Shown here: positions 55,772-63,866 of the stretch, in pieces
Position numbering within the stretch: position 1 is the stretch's first letter
Layout: each line of letters opens with the position of its first letter
Source: DAOUAE01 sp034433795
GTDB taxonomy: Bacteria; Chloroflexota; UBA6077; FW602-bin22; DAOUAE01
Reading direction: 5' to 3'
NCBI GenBank assembly: GCA_034433795.1
Contig: DAOUAE010000029.1
Location: forward strand, 70,716-134,715
DNA length: 64,000 bases
Notes under the pieces: model-generated
Seen by the model: only the letters and a program-made list of their open reading frames with translations
Told to the model about the DNA's origin: nothing
Databases searched by the model: none
Program-made: the position numbers and the translations under genes

Positions 55772-56593
55772 ATGGACCGGCAGGTTTTCTTCGACCGTTA
55801 CGCCATCTCCACCTGGCTCTTTGTCAATGCGCCGCTCGAGGAGGCTTTGCGCAAGATCGCGGCCGCCGGCTTCCGCTGGATCGAGCTCTGGGGCGATGGG
55901 CATCACCTGGATCCACGTCTTCCCGTGGACCTGGCCGCTCTGAGCCGCTTGCTCGCCGACCTGGGGCTGCGGGTCCACTCCGTCCACACCCCCTTCACCG
56001 GCCTCAACATCGGCCACCCGACGCTGGGGGACCCGGCGGAGTGGCGGGCGGTCGTCGGACGCTCGCTGGAGCAGGCGGCGGCCCTGGGGGCGGGGGTGGC
56101 GGTGGTCCATCCCTCGGCCTTCCGCGAGCCGGTCTCCCCCGACCTTCAGCCCCGCTCGCGCGACCTCACCCTGGCCTTCGTCGCCGAGCTGGTGGAGCAG
56201 GCCGACCGGTTGGGCCTGCGGATCGCCCTGGAGAACATGATCGACTACGGCTTCTGGCGCCTGGGCACCTCGCTGGCCGAACTGGCGGCGCTCTTTCCCG
56301 ATGCGCGCATTGGCTTCTGTCTCGATACCGGCCACGCGGCCATCAACGGGCGCGACCCCGTCGCTGAGATCCAGGCGGCCGGCGACCGGCTGGTGAGCGT
56401 CCACGCCGCCAACAACGATGGCCGGAGCGATCTCCACAATCCGCCGACCGAGGGGGTCGTCGACTGGGCACGGGTCGAGGCGGCGCTCCAGGCCACAGGC
56501 TACGGCCACCGCCTGGTCCTGGAGACGGCCGGGCGCGGGGACCCGGACGCCGTCCTGACCCGGCTGAGTCGTCTCTGGCAGGAACTGCCCTGA
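55772..56593 (+). CDS. Sugar phosphate isomerase/epimerase-like TIM barrel
   Basis: 273 residues; the ATG has AGGAGAGAG upstream. Barrel strands end in FRWIELWGDGHHLDPR, LRVHSVHTPFTG, VAVVHPSAFRE, RIALENMIDYG (Glu), IGFCLDTGHAAING (Asp), LVSVHAANNDGRSD (His) and HRLVLETAGRG (Glu), the metal-binding set of the xylose-isomerase-like superfamily. Likely isomerase or epimerase of a sugar or sugar acid; this is the third member of the group in the window and is not in an oxidoreductase operon. It is divergent from the TIM-barrel-like gene and is followed by the promoter of the fusion gene. Confidence 0.88.
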   Translation: MDRQVFFDRYAISTWLFVNAPLEEALRKIAAAGFRWIELWGDGHHLDPRLPVDLAALSRLLADLGLRVHSVHTPFTGLNIGHPTLGDPAEWRAVVGRSLEQAAALGAGVAVVHPSAFREPVSPDLQPRSRDLTLAFVAELVEQADRLGLRIALENMIDYGFWRLGTSLAELAALFPDARIGFCLDTGHAAINGRDPVAEIQAAGDRLVSVHAANNDGRSDLHNPPTEGVVDWARVEAALQATGYGHRLVLETAGRGDPDAVLTRLSRLWQELP

Positions 56594-56604
56594 GCCGGCG
56601 GGCG

Positions 56605-56613
56605 TGGTATACT
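56605..56613 (+). promoter_or_regulatory. Extended -10 promoter of the HExxH-GNAT gene
   Basis: TGGTATACT: TG, one base, TATACT (56608-56613). The predicted start (about 56620) lies inside the palindrome CTCTCGGCCGAGAG (56612-56625). Confidence 0.75.
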
Positions 56614-56625
56614 CTCGGCCGAGAG
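56612..56625. promoter_or_regulatory. Palindromic site at the transcription start
   Basis: CTCTCGG and CCGAGAG form a 14-base perfect palindrome covering the end of the -10 box and the predicted transcription start. A repressor bound here would block transcription; such use is inference. Confidence 0.45.
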
Positions 56626-56637
56626 GGTGGGCAGACG

Positions 56638-57702
56638 ATGGTTGTGGTTCATCCCGCGCTTCCACCGCTCCCGATCCGGCCGGAGGCCTGGGAGTGGCTC
56701 CAGCGGTCTGGGGTCCGGGTCGTCGTCCGCGATCCGACCAGCCGGCGGGGCGGAGGCTACTGGTGGCCGGACCGCAAACTGGTTGACCTCTTCACCGCCC
56801 AGGAGGAGGCGGCCATTCACGAACTGGCTCACGCCTGGTGGCACGAGCGCCGGCTCCAGGGGACAAACGCCGCCGAGCTGATGGTGGCCTGCGTGAAACT
56901 GAGCGAGGAGAAGCATCCCCGCTACGCCCGGGCCCGCGAACTGGCCCGCCATTATGTCTACGGTATTCCGACCCAGCCCGACCCCCAGAGCCCGACCGGC
57001 TGGTGGATGGGGATGTTCGTCGGGGGAAACGGCGGGGGGCTCGACTGGGAGGTGTACGCCGGGCTGGCCTCGGGGGTGATGGGCAACCTGGCCCTGCTCC
57101 CGCCCTACATCCGGCGCTTCTACGAGGAGCTGTTCGATCCGCCGGTCCGCGATCTGCCACCAGCCGAGGAGATCGCGTTGCGCGACGGGCGGCGGGTAGC
57201 GGTCCGGCTGGCCGACCCGGACGATGCGGCCGCCATCTGGCGGCTCATCGACACGGTAGCCCGTGAGCGGCGGTATCTCCGGATGCCGGCGGCCGACTGG
57301 GGCGTCGAAGGGGAGTGGCGCTGGCTGGTGGGTCTGGAGGAGCGCGGCGGGTTTATGCTGGTGGCCTGGGACGGTGACCGGGCGGTGGGCTGGGTGGACA
57401 TCGTGCCGGCCGCCGGGCTCTCCCGCCATACCGGTGAACTGGGGATGGGCGTGCACCCTGACTACCGAGGGGTCGGTCTGGGGACGGCGCTTCTGGCGCG
57501 GGCGCTGGACCGGGCCCGGGCGCTGGGCCTGGAGAAGATCACGCTGGGTGTGCGGGCCCCGAACGCCGTGGCCCGTCACCTCTACGAGCGCTTCGGGTTC
57601 GTGGTCGAGGGGGAATTCAGCGGCCAGATCAAGGACGGCGCGGTCTACGAGAACGAGGTGCGCATGGCCCTCTGGCTCGGCGACCGCCCGCCGCTGGTCT
57701 GA
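56638..57702 (+). CDS. HExxH (putative metallopeptidase) - GNAT acetyltransferase fusion
   Basis: 354 residues. The N-terminal part (1-185) has AIHELAHAWWHERR, a zincin HExxH motif with His61, Glu62, His65, and a later Glu in LDWEVYAGLASG (138) that could be the third ligand of a gluzincin. The C-terminal part (about 190-350) is a GNAT fold: RLADPDDAAAIWRLIDTVARE, GWVDIVPAAG, ELGMGVHPDYRGVGLGTALL with the acetyl-CoA loop RGVGLG, and NAVARHLYERFGFVVEGEF. It would combine peptide cleavage with acetylation of an amine, such as a new N-terminus or an antibiotic. No signal peptide, so cytosolic. The NUDIX gene follows nine bases on. Confidence 0.75.
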   Translation: MVVVHPALPPLPIRPEAWEWLQRSGVRVVVRDPTSRRGGGYWWPDRKLVDLFTAQEEAAIHELAHAWWHERRLQGTNAAELMVACVKLSEEKHPRYARARELARHYVYGIPTQPDPQSPTGWWMGMFVGGNGGGLDWEVYAGLASGVMGNLALLPPYIRRFYEELFDPPVRDLPPAEEIALRDGRRVAVRLADPDDAAAIWRLIDTVARERRYLRMPAADWGVEGEWRWLVGLEERGGFMLVAWDGDRAVGWVDIVPAAGLSRHTGELGMGVHPDYRGVGLGTALLARALDRARALGLEKITLGVRAPNAVARHLYERFGFVVEGEFSGQIKDGAVYENEVRMALWLGDRPPLV

Positions 57703-57711
57703 GAGGCGGTG

Positions 57712-58218
57712 ATGGCCGGAGCAGAGGGGCCGGCGCGGCCCCTGGCCGTGGTCCTGGCGCTCATCGTTCGGGATGGCCGGGTGCTGATGATCCGGCGGCG
57801 GCGCCCACCGTACACCGGGCGCTGGTGCCTCATCGGCGGCAGGGTCGAGCCGGGCGAGAGCCTGACGACCGCCTGGCGACGGGAGGTCCGCGAGGAGACC
57901 GGGCTAGAGCCGGTCCTGGAGGGCTTGGTCGGCTGGGTGGACGAGGTGCTGGTCGCCGATGAGGGGGTCCTGGCCCACTACCATCTCTGGATCGGGGTCG
58001 GGCACCTGTCAGGGCGCCTGGTGGGCGATACGGGGGAGGGAGAGGTCGCCTGGGTTGAGCCGGTGGATCCGGCGATCGCCCCCACCGACCGGTATATCGT
58101 CCAGACGTTCGTGGGGGCGACGGCCTTTCGGGCCGAGCGGGTGGTGGTCCGGGTTGGGGCCGATGGCTACTGGCTCGAGAGCGTCGAGTCCCTTCCGCTG
58201 GGCCGGGCGCGAGGCTGA
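57712..58218 (+). CDS. NUDIX hydrolase
   Basis: 168 residues from the ATG at 57712 (GAGAGGCGGTG upstream; a GTG one codon earlier is possible). The Nudix box is complete: GGRVEPGESLTTAW then REVREETGLEP (about residues 43-70). The preceding segment LALIVRDGRVLMIRRRRPP is the typical first strand of MutT-like and ADP-ribose pyrophosphatase-like proteins. It should cleave a nucleoside-diphosphate bond with Mg2+. It is co-transcribed with the HExxH-GNAT gene, which is a rare pairing, and may act on a nucleotide product in the same process. Substrate unknown. Confidence 0.9.
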   Translation: MAGAEGPARPLAVVLALIVRDGRVLMIRRRRPPYTGRWCLIGGRVEPGESLTTAWRREVREETGLEPVLEGLVGWVDEVLVADEGVLAHYHLWIGVGHLSGRLVGDTGEGEVAWVEPVDPAIAPTDRYIVQTFVGATAFRAERVVVRVGADGYWLESVESLPLGRARG

Positions 58219-58239
58219 GTGCGGGGGCCAGGTGGCGGG

Positions 58240-58268
58240 TTGCTGTCCGCCGGGGCCTTGGGTATAAT
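58240..58268 (+). promoter_or_regulatory. Promoter of the fabF-rnc-smc run
   Basis: TTGCTG (58240-58245), 17 bases, TATAAT (58263-58268). It lies 36 bases upstream of the fabF GTG. Confidence 0.75.
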
Positions 58269-58304
58269 CAGCGCCGGTCTGCGTCGTGGGCAGAGGAGAG
58301 GCGC

Positions 58305-59543
58305 GTGACACGACGGGTTGTTGTCACCGGGCTGGGCCTGGTGACGCCGCTGGGGAATGATGTGCCCTCGACCTGGGCGGCGCTCATCGCCGGCCGGTCG
58401 GGCGTCGACTATATCACCCGCTTCGACACCACCGGCTTTGAGACCAAGATCGCCGCCGAGGTCAAGGGGTTTGATCCGGGGCAGTATCTTGACCGCAAGG
58501 ACCTGCGGCGCATGGACTCCTTCACCCATTTCGCCATCGCCGCCGCGGTCCAGGCTCTGACCGACGCCGGTCTGACGATCACGCCGGAGAACTGCGACCA
58601 GATCGGGGTCGTGGTCGGCTCGGGGATCGGGGGGATCGAAACCCTTTCGGCCCAGTTCAAGGTCCTGCACGAGCGGGGGCCGTCGCGCCTCAGCCCGTTC
58701 CTCTCGACGATGATGCTGGCCAATATGGCCGCCGGCCAGATCGCCATCCTGACCGGTCTGCGCGGGCCCAATTTCTGCACGGTCTCGGCCTGCGCCAGCG
58801 GGGCCCACGCCATCGGCGAGGCCTTTCACATCATCCGCCGGGGTGAGGCGGTGGCCATGCTGGCGGGAGGGAGCGAGGCGCCGATCGTGCCCATCGGCAT
58901 CGGCACGTTCAATTCCATGCGCGCCCTCTCGACCCGTAACGACCCGCCCCAGAAAGCCAGCCGGCCGTTCGACGCGTTGCGCGACGGGTTCGTGGTCGGT
59001 GAGGGGGCGGGGATGCTGGTCCTGGAGGACGCCGACCACGCCCGGGCCCGGGGGGCGCGCATCTACGCCGAGCTGGCGGGCTACGCCGCCACCGCCGATG
59101 CCTTTCACGTCACCGCTCCGCCGGAGGGCGGGGCGGGAGCGGCCCTGGCCATGCGGCGGGCGCTGGCGGTGGCCGGGCTTCAGCCCTCGGAGATCGATTA
59201 CATCAACGCCCACGGCACCTCGACTCCCCTGAACGACCGGGCCGAGACGGAGGCCATCAAGGCGGTTTTTGGCGAACACGCCTACCGACTGGCGGTCAGT
59301 TCGACCAAGTCGATGACCGGTCATCTTCTGGGGGCCGCCGGCGCGGTCGAGGCGGTCTTCACCGTCCTGACCCTCGTCCACGGGATCATCCCACCCACCA
59401 TCAACCTGGAGCAGCCGGACCCCGCCTGCGACCTCGACTACGTGCCGAACGTCGCCCGGCGGGCGACGGTGCGGGCAGCCCTCTCGAACTCCTTCGGCTT
59501 CGGTGGGCAGAACGCCTGTCTGGTCTTCCGGACCTGGGCCTGA
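58305..59543 (+). CDS. fabF: Beta-ketoacyl-ACP synthase II
   Basis: 412 residues, the normal FabF length, from a GTG with GAGAGGCGC upstream. Nucleophile Cys163 in VSACASGAHA, first His in NAHGTSTPLND, and STKSMTGHLLGAAG with Lys and second His complete the elongating KAS triad. It extends acyl-ACP with malonyl-ACP in fatty acid synthesis. In many bacteria acpP lies directly upstream; here the upstream gene is a NUDIX hydrolase. Next comes rnc, 11 bases downstream, the usual order fabF-rnc-smc. Confidence 0.96.
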   Translation: MTRRVVVTGLGLVTPLGNDVPSTWAALIAGRSGVDYITRFDTTGFETKIAAEVKGFDPGQYLDRKDLRRMDSFTHFAIAAAVQALTDAGLTITPENCDQIGVVVGSGIGGIETLSAQFKVLHERGPSRLSPFLSTMMLANMAAGQIAILTGLRGPNFCTVSACASGAHAIGEAFHIIRRGEAVAMLAGGSEAPIVPIGIGTFNSMRALSTRNDPPQKASRPFDALRDGFVVGEGAGMLVLEDADHARARGARIYAELAGYAATADAFHVTAPPEGGAGAALAMRRALAVAGLQPSEIDYINAHGTSTPLNDRAETEAIKAVFGEHAYRLAVSSTKSMTGHLLGAAGAVEAVFTVLTLVHGIIPPTINLEQPDPACDLDYVPNVARRATVRAALSNSFGFGGQNACLVFRTWA

Positions 59544-59554
59544 AGGAGAAGCCG

Positions 59555-60310
59555 ATGACCGAGGGGCCGGTGCGGGCCGAAATCGCGGCCAACCTGGCGG
59601 GCGTCTTCGCCGACCTCGAGCAGGCCCTGGGGGTTCAGTTCCAGGACCCGCTGCTCCTGCGCCAGGCGCTGATCCACCGCTCGTACCTCAACGAGCACCC
59701 CGACTGGCCGCTGGAGTCGAACGAGCGGCTGGAGTTCCTGGGCGATGCGGTGCTGGGGTTCGTGGTGGCCGAGTACCTTTATCTGACCTACCGGGAGCTG
59801 TCGGAGGGAGAGCTCACCGCCCTGCGGGCGGCGGTGGTCCGCCGGGAGACGCTGGCCCGGGTGGCGCGGTCGCTCAACCTGGGCGACTATCTCTATATCT
59901 CCTACGGTCTGGAGAAGTCGGGGGGGCGGACTCAGCCCAGCGTCCTGGCCAGCGCGTTGGAGGCTGTGCTGGGGGCGGTCTTCCTCGACCGGGGGCTTGG
60001 GGTGGTGCGCCAGGTGATCCTGCGGCTGCTGGTGCCGGAGATCGAGAGCGTGTTGCGGGCCCAGGCCCTCAAGGACTTCAAGACCCAGTTGCAGGAGCGG
60101 GCCCAGGCTGAACTGGGCCAGACGCCGGTCTACCGGGTGGTGGCCACCGAGGGGCCGGAGCACGCCAAGGTCTTCACGGTGGCGGTCTACATCGGCGACC
60201 TGGTGCTGGGGCGAGGCCGCGGGCGCAGCAAACAGGAGGCGGAGCAGGAGGCGGCCCGCCACGCCCTGGCCGACTGGGCCCGTCTCGCCCCGGCGCTCAA
60301 GCGCGCCTGA
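59555..60310 (+). CDS. rnc: Ribonuclease III
   Basis: 251 residues; AAGGAGAAG precedes the ATG. The endonuclease domain (about 10-160) has the signature NERLEFLGDAVLGFVVAEYL with the catalytic Glu/Asp, and FLDRGLG nearby. A C-terminal dsRNA-binding domain follows (DFKTQLQERAQAELGQTPVYRV and GRGRSKQEAEQEAARHAL). It cuts double-stranded RNA in rRNA and mRNA maturation. It is flanked by fabF and smc, with smc starting 4 bases after its stop. Confidence 0.96.
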   Translation: MTEGPVRAEIAANLAGVFADLEQALGVQFQDPLLLRQALIHRSYLNEHPDWPLESNERLEFLGDAVLGFVVAEYLYLTYRELSEGELTALRAAVVRRETLARVARSLNLGDYLYISYGLEKSGGRTQPSVLASALEAVLGAVFLDRGLGVVRQVILRLLVPEIESVLRAQALKDFKTQLQERAQAELGQTPVYRVVATEGPEHAKVFTVAVYIGDLVLGRGRGRSKQEAEQEAARHALADWARLAPALKRA

Positions 60311-60314
60311 GGCC

Positions 60315-63300
60315 GTGTACCTCAAGCGTCTGGACCTCCACGGCTTCAAAACCTTCGCCCGTCCGACAGCCCTGGAGTTCGGCCCCGGGCTGACCGCCAT
60401 CGTCGGGCCCAACGGATCGGGCAAGAGCAATCTGGTGGACGCCGTCCGCTGGGCGCTGGGCGAACAGAGTCTGCGGCTGGTCCGGGGGCGGCGGACGGAG
60501 GACGTGATCTTCGCCGGCGGACCGGGTCGGCCGCCGGCCGGTCTGGCCGAGGTGGCGCTGACCTTCGATAACAGCGACGGCCGCCTCCCTCTGCCGCACA
60601 GCGAGGTCCAGGTCGTCCGCCGGGCCTTCCGCTCTGGCGAGAACGAGTACTGGCTCAACCGCCAGCGGACGCGCTGGCGCGAGATCGCGCTGCTGCTGGC
60701 CGAGGCCGGCCTGCGCAGCGACGGCTACGCCATCGTCGGTCAGGGGCTGGTCGACCAGATCCTGAGCCTGCGGCCCGAGGAGCGACGCGTTCTCTTCGAG
60801 GAGGCGGCCGGCATCCGCCCTCAGCAACTGGCCCTGGCCGAGGCCCAGGAGAAGCTGGCGGCAGCCCAGGAGAACCTGACCCGGCTGATGGCCCTCCTGG
60901 CCGAGATCCAGCCCCGGCTGGACCTGCTGGCCCAGCAGGCGGCGCGCGCCCGTGAGCGCGAAACACTCCTGGCCGAGCAGGCCAGCCTGCTCCGCGCCTG
61001 GTATGCCCACCGTCACGCCCAGTGCCAGGCGCGCCTGGCTGCCGCCGCCGCCGAGGTCCAGGCCACGACCCGGGCCCTGGCCGCAGCCCAGCAGACGGTC
61101 GGCGCGCTGATGGCCGAGCGTCAGGCTCTTCAGCGCGACCTGGCGGCGGTCCGGGAGGCCCTGGACCGGATCGAGGCCGAGCGGCGGCGTCTCACGCCGG
61201 AGATGGCCGATGCCCAGCGGACGGTGGCGGTCCTTCAGGAGCGGGTCCAGCGTCTGGCCGAGCGGGCCGACTGGCTGATGCAGCAACAGGCCGTGGCCGA
61301 GGCGGCCCTGGCGCGTCTGCAGCCGGCACTGGCGGCCGCCGAGCAGCAGGCGGCCGAGGCCCGGGCCCGGGTGGCAGCGGTCGAGGCTCAGCAGGCTCAG
61401 CAGGCGGCGCAGATCGCGCGCTGGCAGGAGGCCGTGCGGGCGGCCCGGGCCGAGGTCCGGGCTGGTGAGGAGCGAGCGCTGGCTCTGGCCCGCCGCCTGG
61501 CGACGCTTGAGGGTCAGATGGCCGAACTGGCCGCCCGGCAGACGGCCCGGGGGCAGCAGCTGTCCGACCTGGAGGCGGCATTGGCCGAGTGTCAGACGCA
61601 GACGGCGGCCCTGTCCGACCGTCTGGCCGATCTGGCCACCCAGGTGGACCAGCTGGAGCGGGAGCGGCAGGCCCAGGCGGAGGAGGGCACTCGCCTGACG
61701 GCGGCTCTGGCCGAGGCGCGGCAGGCGCTCGAGCGCCTGGACCGGGAGATACTGGAGGCCCAGCGGCACGTCCAGACGCTCCAGACCAGGCTGGAGGTGC
61801 TGGCCGCCAGCCAGGAGAGCAGTGCCGGTTACTATCCCGGTGTGCGGGCGGTCCTGGAGGGGGCGCGACAGGGGCGCTTGCACGGGATCATCGGGCCGGT
61901 GGCCACGCTCCTGCAGGTGCCGCCCGATCTGGACCTGGCCATCGAGGTGGCGCTGGGCGGGCATCTGCAGGATATTGTCGTCGAGCGATGGGCTGACGCC
62001 GAGCAGGCCATCGCCTTTCTCAAGCGGCAGAACGCCGGGCGCGCGACGTTCCTGCCGCTGGACACACTGCGGGCCCGCCCGGGGCGCCTGCCAGCGCTGC
62101 CCGCCGGCGTCCTGGGGCGGGCCAGCGACCTGGTCACGGTGGCGCCAGACCTGCGGGTGGTCGTCGAGCACCTGCTGGGCCAGGTGGTGGTGGTGACCGA
62201 CCTGGTGGTCGCTCGTCAGGTGCTCGACCGATTGGGGGGTGGCTGGCAGATCGTGACCGTCGAGGGCGACCTGGTGCGGGCCAGCGGGGCGGTCACCGGC
62301 GGCAGCCGACCGGTGCGGGAGGGGGGAGTGCTGGCCCGTCTCCGCGAGCTGCGGCGTCTCCCCGCGCTGCTGGCCGCCGCCCGGCAGACGCTGGCCGAGC
62401 GCGAACGGCAGCGGGCAGAGTGTCAGCAGGCGGTCGTGCGGCTGGAACAGCAGCGCGGGCTTCAGCAGGGCCGGCGGCAGGAACTGGAGGCCGCCCTGCG
62501 CCGGCTCCGGCTGGAGCAGGACCAGGCCAGCCGGCAGCGCGACCGACTGACTCAGGAGGAGGCCCGTCTGCGACAGCGTCTGACTGACCTGGCCCGGGAC
62601 CAGGCGGCTCTGCAGGCGGCGGCCACAGCCCTGGCGGAGGAGCGCCAGGCCCTCCTGGCCGAGCAGGAGAGGCTCCAGCAGGCCCTGGCGGCGGCCCGGG
62701 CGCGCCTGCAGCACCTGGAGGAGGCGGGGGCCGCCGAGCACGGGGCGGCCGCCGACCTGGCGCGGGTCCTGGCCGAGACCCGGGCCGCTCAGGCGCGCGC
62801 GGGTGAGGAGGTGGAGAGGCTCCGGGCCGAGCTCGCCCGCCAGCAGGCGCACCTGGCCCGGATGCAGGCAGACCTGGTCGCCTGCCGTCAGGAGCAGGCC
62901 GGGCTGGCCGACCAGCTGTCCGCTGCTCAGGCCCGGGCGGCGGCCCTGACCGCCGCTCTGGAGCGGCTGGAGAGCGAGAGCGCCCCCTTGCGCCAACACT
63001 GGACCGCCCTGACCGAGCGACTGCAGGCTCTCCAGACGGCGGAGGAGCAGGCCAATCAGAAGGTGCGGGAGCGGGCCGTGGCGGCCGAGAAGGCGCGGTT
63101 GGTGCACGCACGGCTGGCCGAGGATCTGGCTGACCTGGAGCGCCAGTACGCGCAGGAGACCGGCGAGGCGGCCCTCCCGCCGCCGGAGCCGCTGGCCGAG
63201 CCGGGGACGGTCCAGCGGCGGCTGGGCCAGGTGCGGGCCCGATTGGCGGAGATCGGTCAGGTGGACCCGGCGCTGGTGGCCGAATACCACGCTCTCAGCG

Positions 63301-63866
63301 AACGGGAACGCTTTCTGCGCGCACAGGTGGCTGACCTGGAGCGGGCGGCCGACGACCTGCGAACCGCCATCCGCCGTCTGGAGCGGGAGATGGCTCAGCG
63401 CTTCGAGCGGGCGTTTCGAGCGGTTCACGAGGCGTTCCGCCGCTATTTCACCGACCTCTTCGGCGGCGGGACCGCCCGGCTGGTGCCGCTGGACGGGGCG
63501 GACGGTCAGGATGGTGGCGTGGAGATCATCGCCCAGCCGCCGGGGAAACGCGCCCAGAGCCTGCAGCTGCTCTCCGGCGGCGAGCGGGCGCTGACGGCGG
63601 TGGCGCTTCTCTGCGCTTTCCTCGAAGTCCAGCCACCGCCCTTCTGTCTGCTCGATGAGGTCGACGCGGCTCTGGACGACGCCAACATCGAGCGCTTCGT
63701 GGGGATCATCCGTCAGCTCACCGACCGCACCCAGTTTCTGGTGGTCACCCACAACCGGCGGACGATGGAGGCGGCCGATCTCGTCTACGGTGTCACGCTC
63801 GTCGACCGCTGCTGGTCACAGGTTCTGGCCCTGCGGCTGGACGACGTGGCGACGGGAGGTCTCTGA
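60315..63866 (+). CDS. smc: Chromosome segregation protein SMC
   Basis: 1183 residues from a GTG with GAGG upstream. N-terminal ATP site with Walker A GPNGSGKSN (31-39) after the start LKRLDLHGFKTFARP. Two very long Ala/Gln/Glu/Arg-rich coiled coils follow, with the hinge near 500-660 (SSAGYYPGVRAVLEGARQGRL to GAVTGGSRPVREGG). The C-terminal head carries LLSGGERALTAVALLCAFLE (signature) and CLLDEVDAALDD (Walker B and D-loop). It forms a dimer that, with ScpA and ScpB, loops and compacts DNA. It is the last gene in the window; ftsY often follows smc. Confidence 0.97.
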   Translation: MYLKRLDLHGFKTFARPTALEFGPGLTAIVGPNGSGKSNLVDAVRWALGEQSLRLVRGRRTEDVIFAGGPGRPPAGLAEVALTFDNSDGRLPLPHSEVQVVRRAFRSGENEYWLNRQRTRWREIALLLAEAGLRSDGYAIVGQGLVDQILSLRPEERRVLFEEAAGIRPQQLALAEAQEKLAAAQENLTRLMALLAEIQPRLDLLAQQAARARERETLLAEQASLLRAWYAHRHAQCQARLAAAAAEVQATTRALAAAQQTVGALMAERQALQRDLAAVREALDRIEAERRRLTPEMADAQRTVAVLQERVQRLAERADWLMQQQAVAEAALARLQPALAAAEQQAAEARARVAAVEAQQAQQAAQIARWQEAVRAARAEVRAGEERALALARRLATLEGQMAELAARQTARGQQLSDLEAALAECQTQTAALSDRLADLATQVDQLERERQAQAEEGTRLTAALAEARQALERLDREILEAQRHVQTLQTRLEVLAASQESSAGYYPGVRAVLEGARQGRLHGIIGPVATLLQVPPDLDLAIEVALGGHLQDIVVERWADAEQAIAFLKRQNAGRATFLPLDTLRARPGRLPALPAGVLGRASDLVTVAPDLRVVVEHLLGQVVVVTDLVVARQVLDRLGGGWQIVTVEGDLVRASGAVTGGSRPVREGGVLARLRELRRLPALLAAARQTLAERERQRAECQQAVVRLEQQRGLQQGRRQELEAALRRLRLEQDQASRQRDRLTQEEARLRQRLTDLARDQAALQAAATALAEERQALLAEQERLQQALAAARARLQHLEEAGAAEHGAAADLARVLAETRAAQARAGEEVERLRAELARQQAHLARMQADLVACRQEQAGLADQLSAAQARAAALTAALERLESESAPLRQHWTALTERLQALQTAEEQANQKVRERAVAAEKARLVHARLAEDLADLERQYAQETGEAALPPPEPLAEPGTVQRRLGQVRARLAEIGQVDPALVAEYHALSERERFLRAQVADLERAADDLRTAIRRLEREMAQRFERAFRAVHEAFRRYFTDLFGGGTARLVPLDGADGQDGGVEIIAQPPGKRAQSLQLLSGGERALTAVALLCAFLEVQPPPFCLLDEVDAALDDANIERFVGIIRQLTDRTQFLVVTHNRRTMEAADLVYGVTLVDRCWSQVLALRLDDVATGGL

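Noticed and set aside
60960..63100. Direct repeats or CRISPR-like pattern within smc
   Set aside because: The recurrence comes from repeated CTGGCC/GAGCAG-type codons of the coiled coil, with no regular spacers.
60297..63752. A 1151-codon minus-strand frame opposite smc
   Set aside because: It is Leu/Gln/Gly/Arg-rich low-complexity translation of the coiled-coil codons of smc and has no ribosome site; smc itself carries all family motifs.
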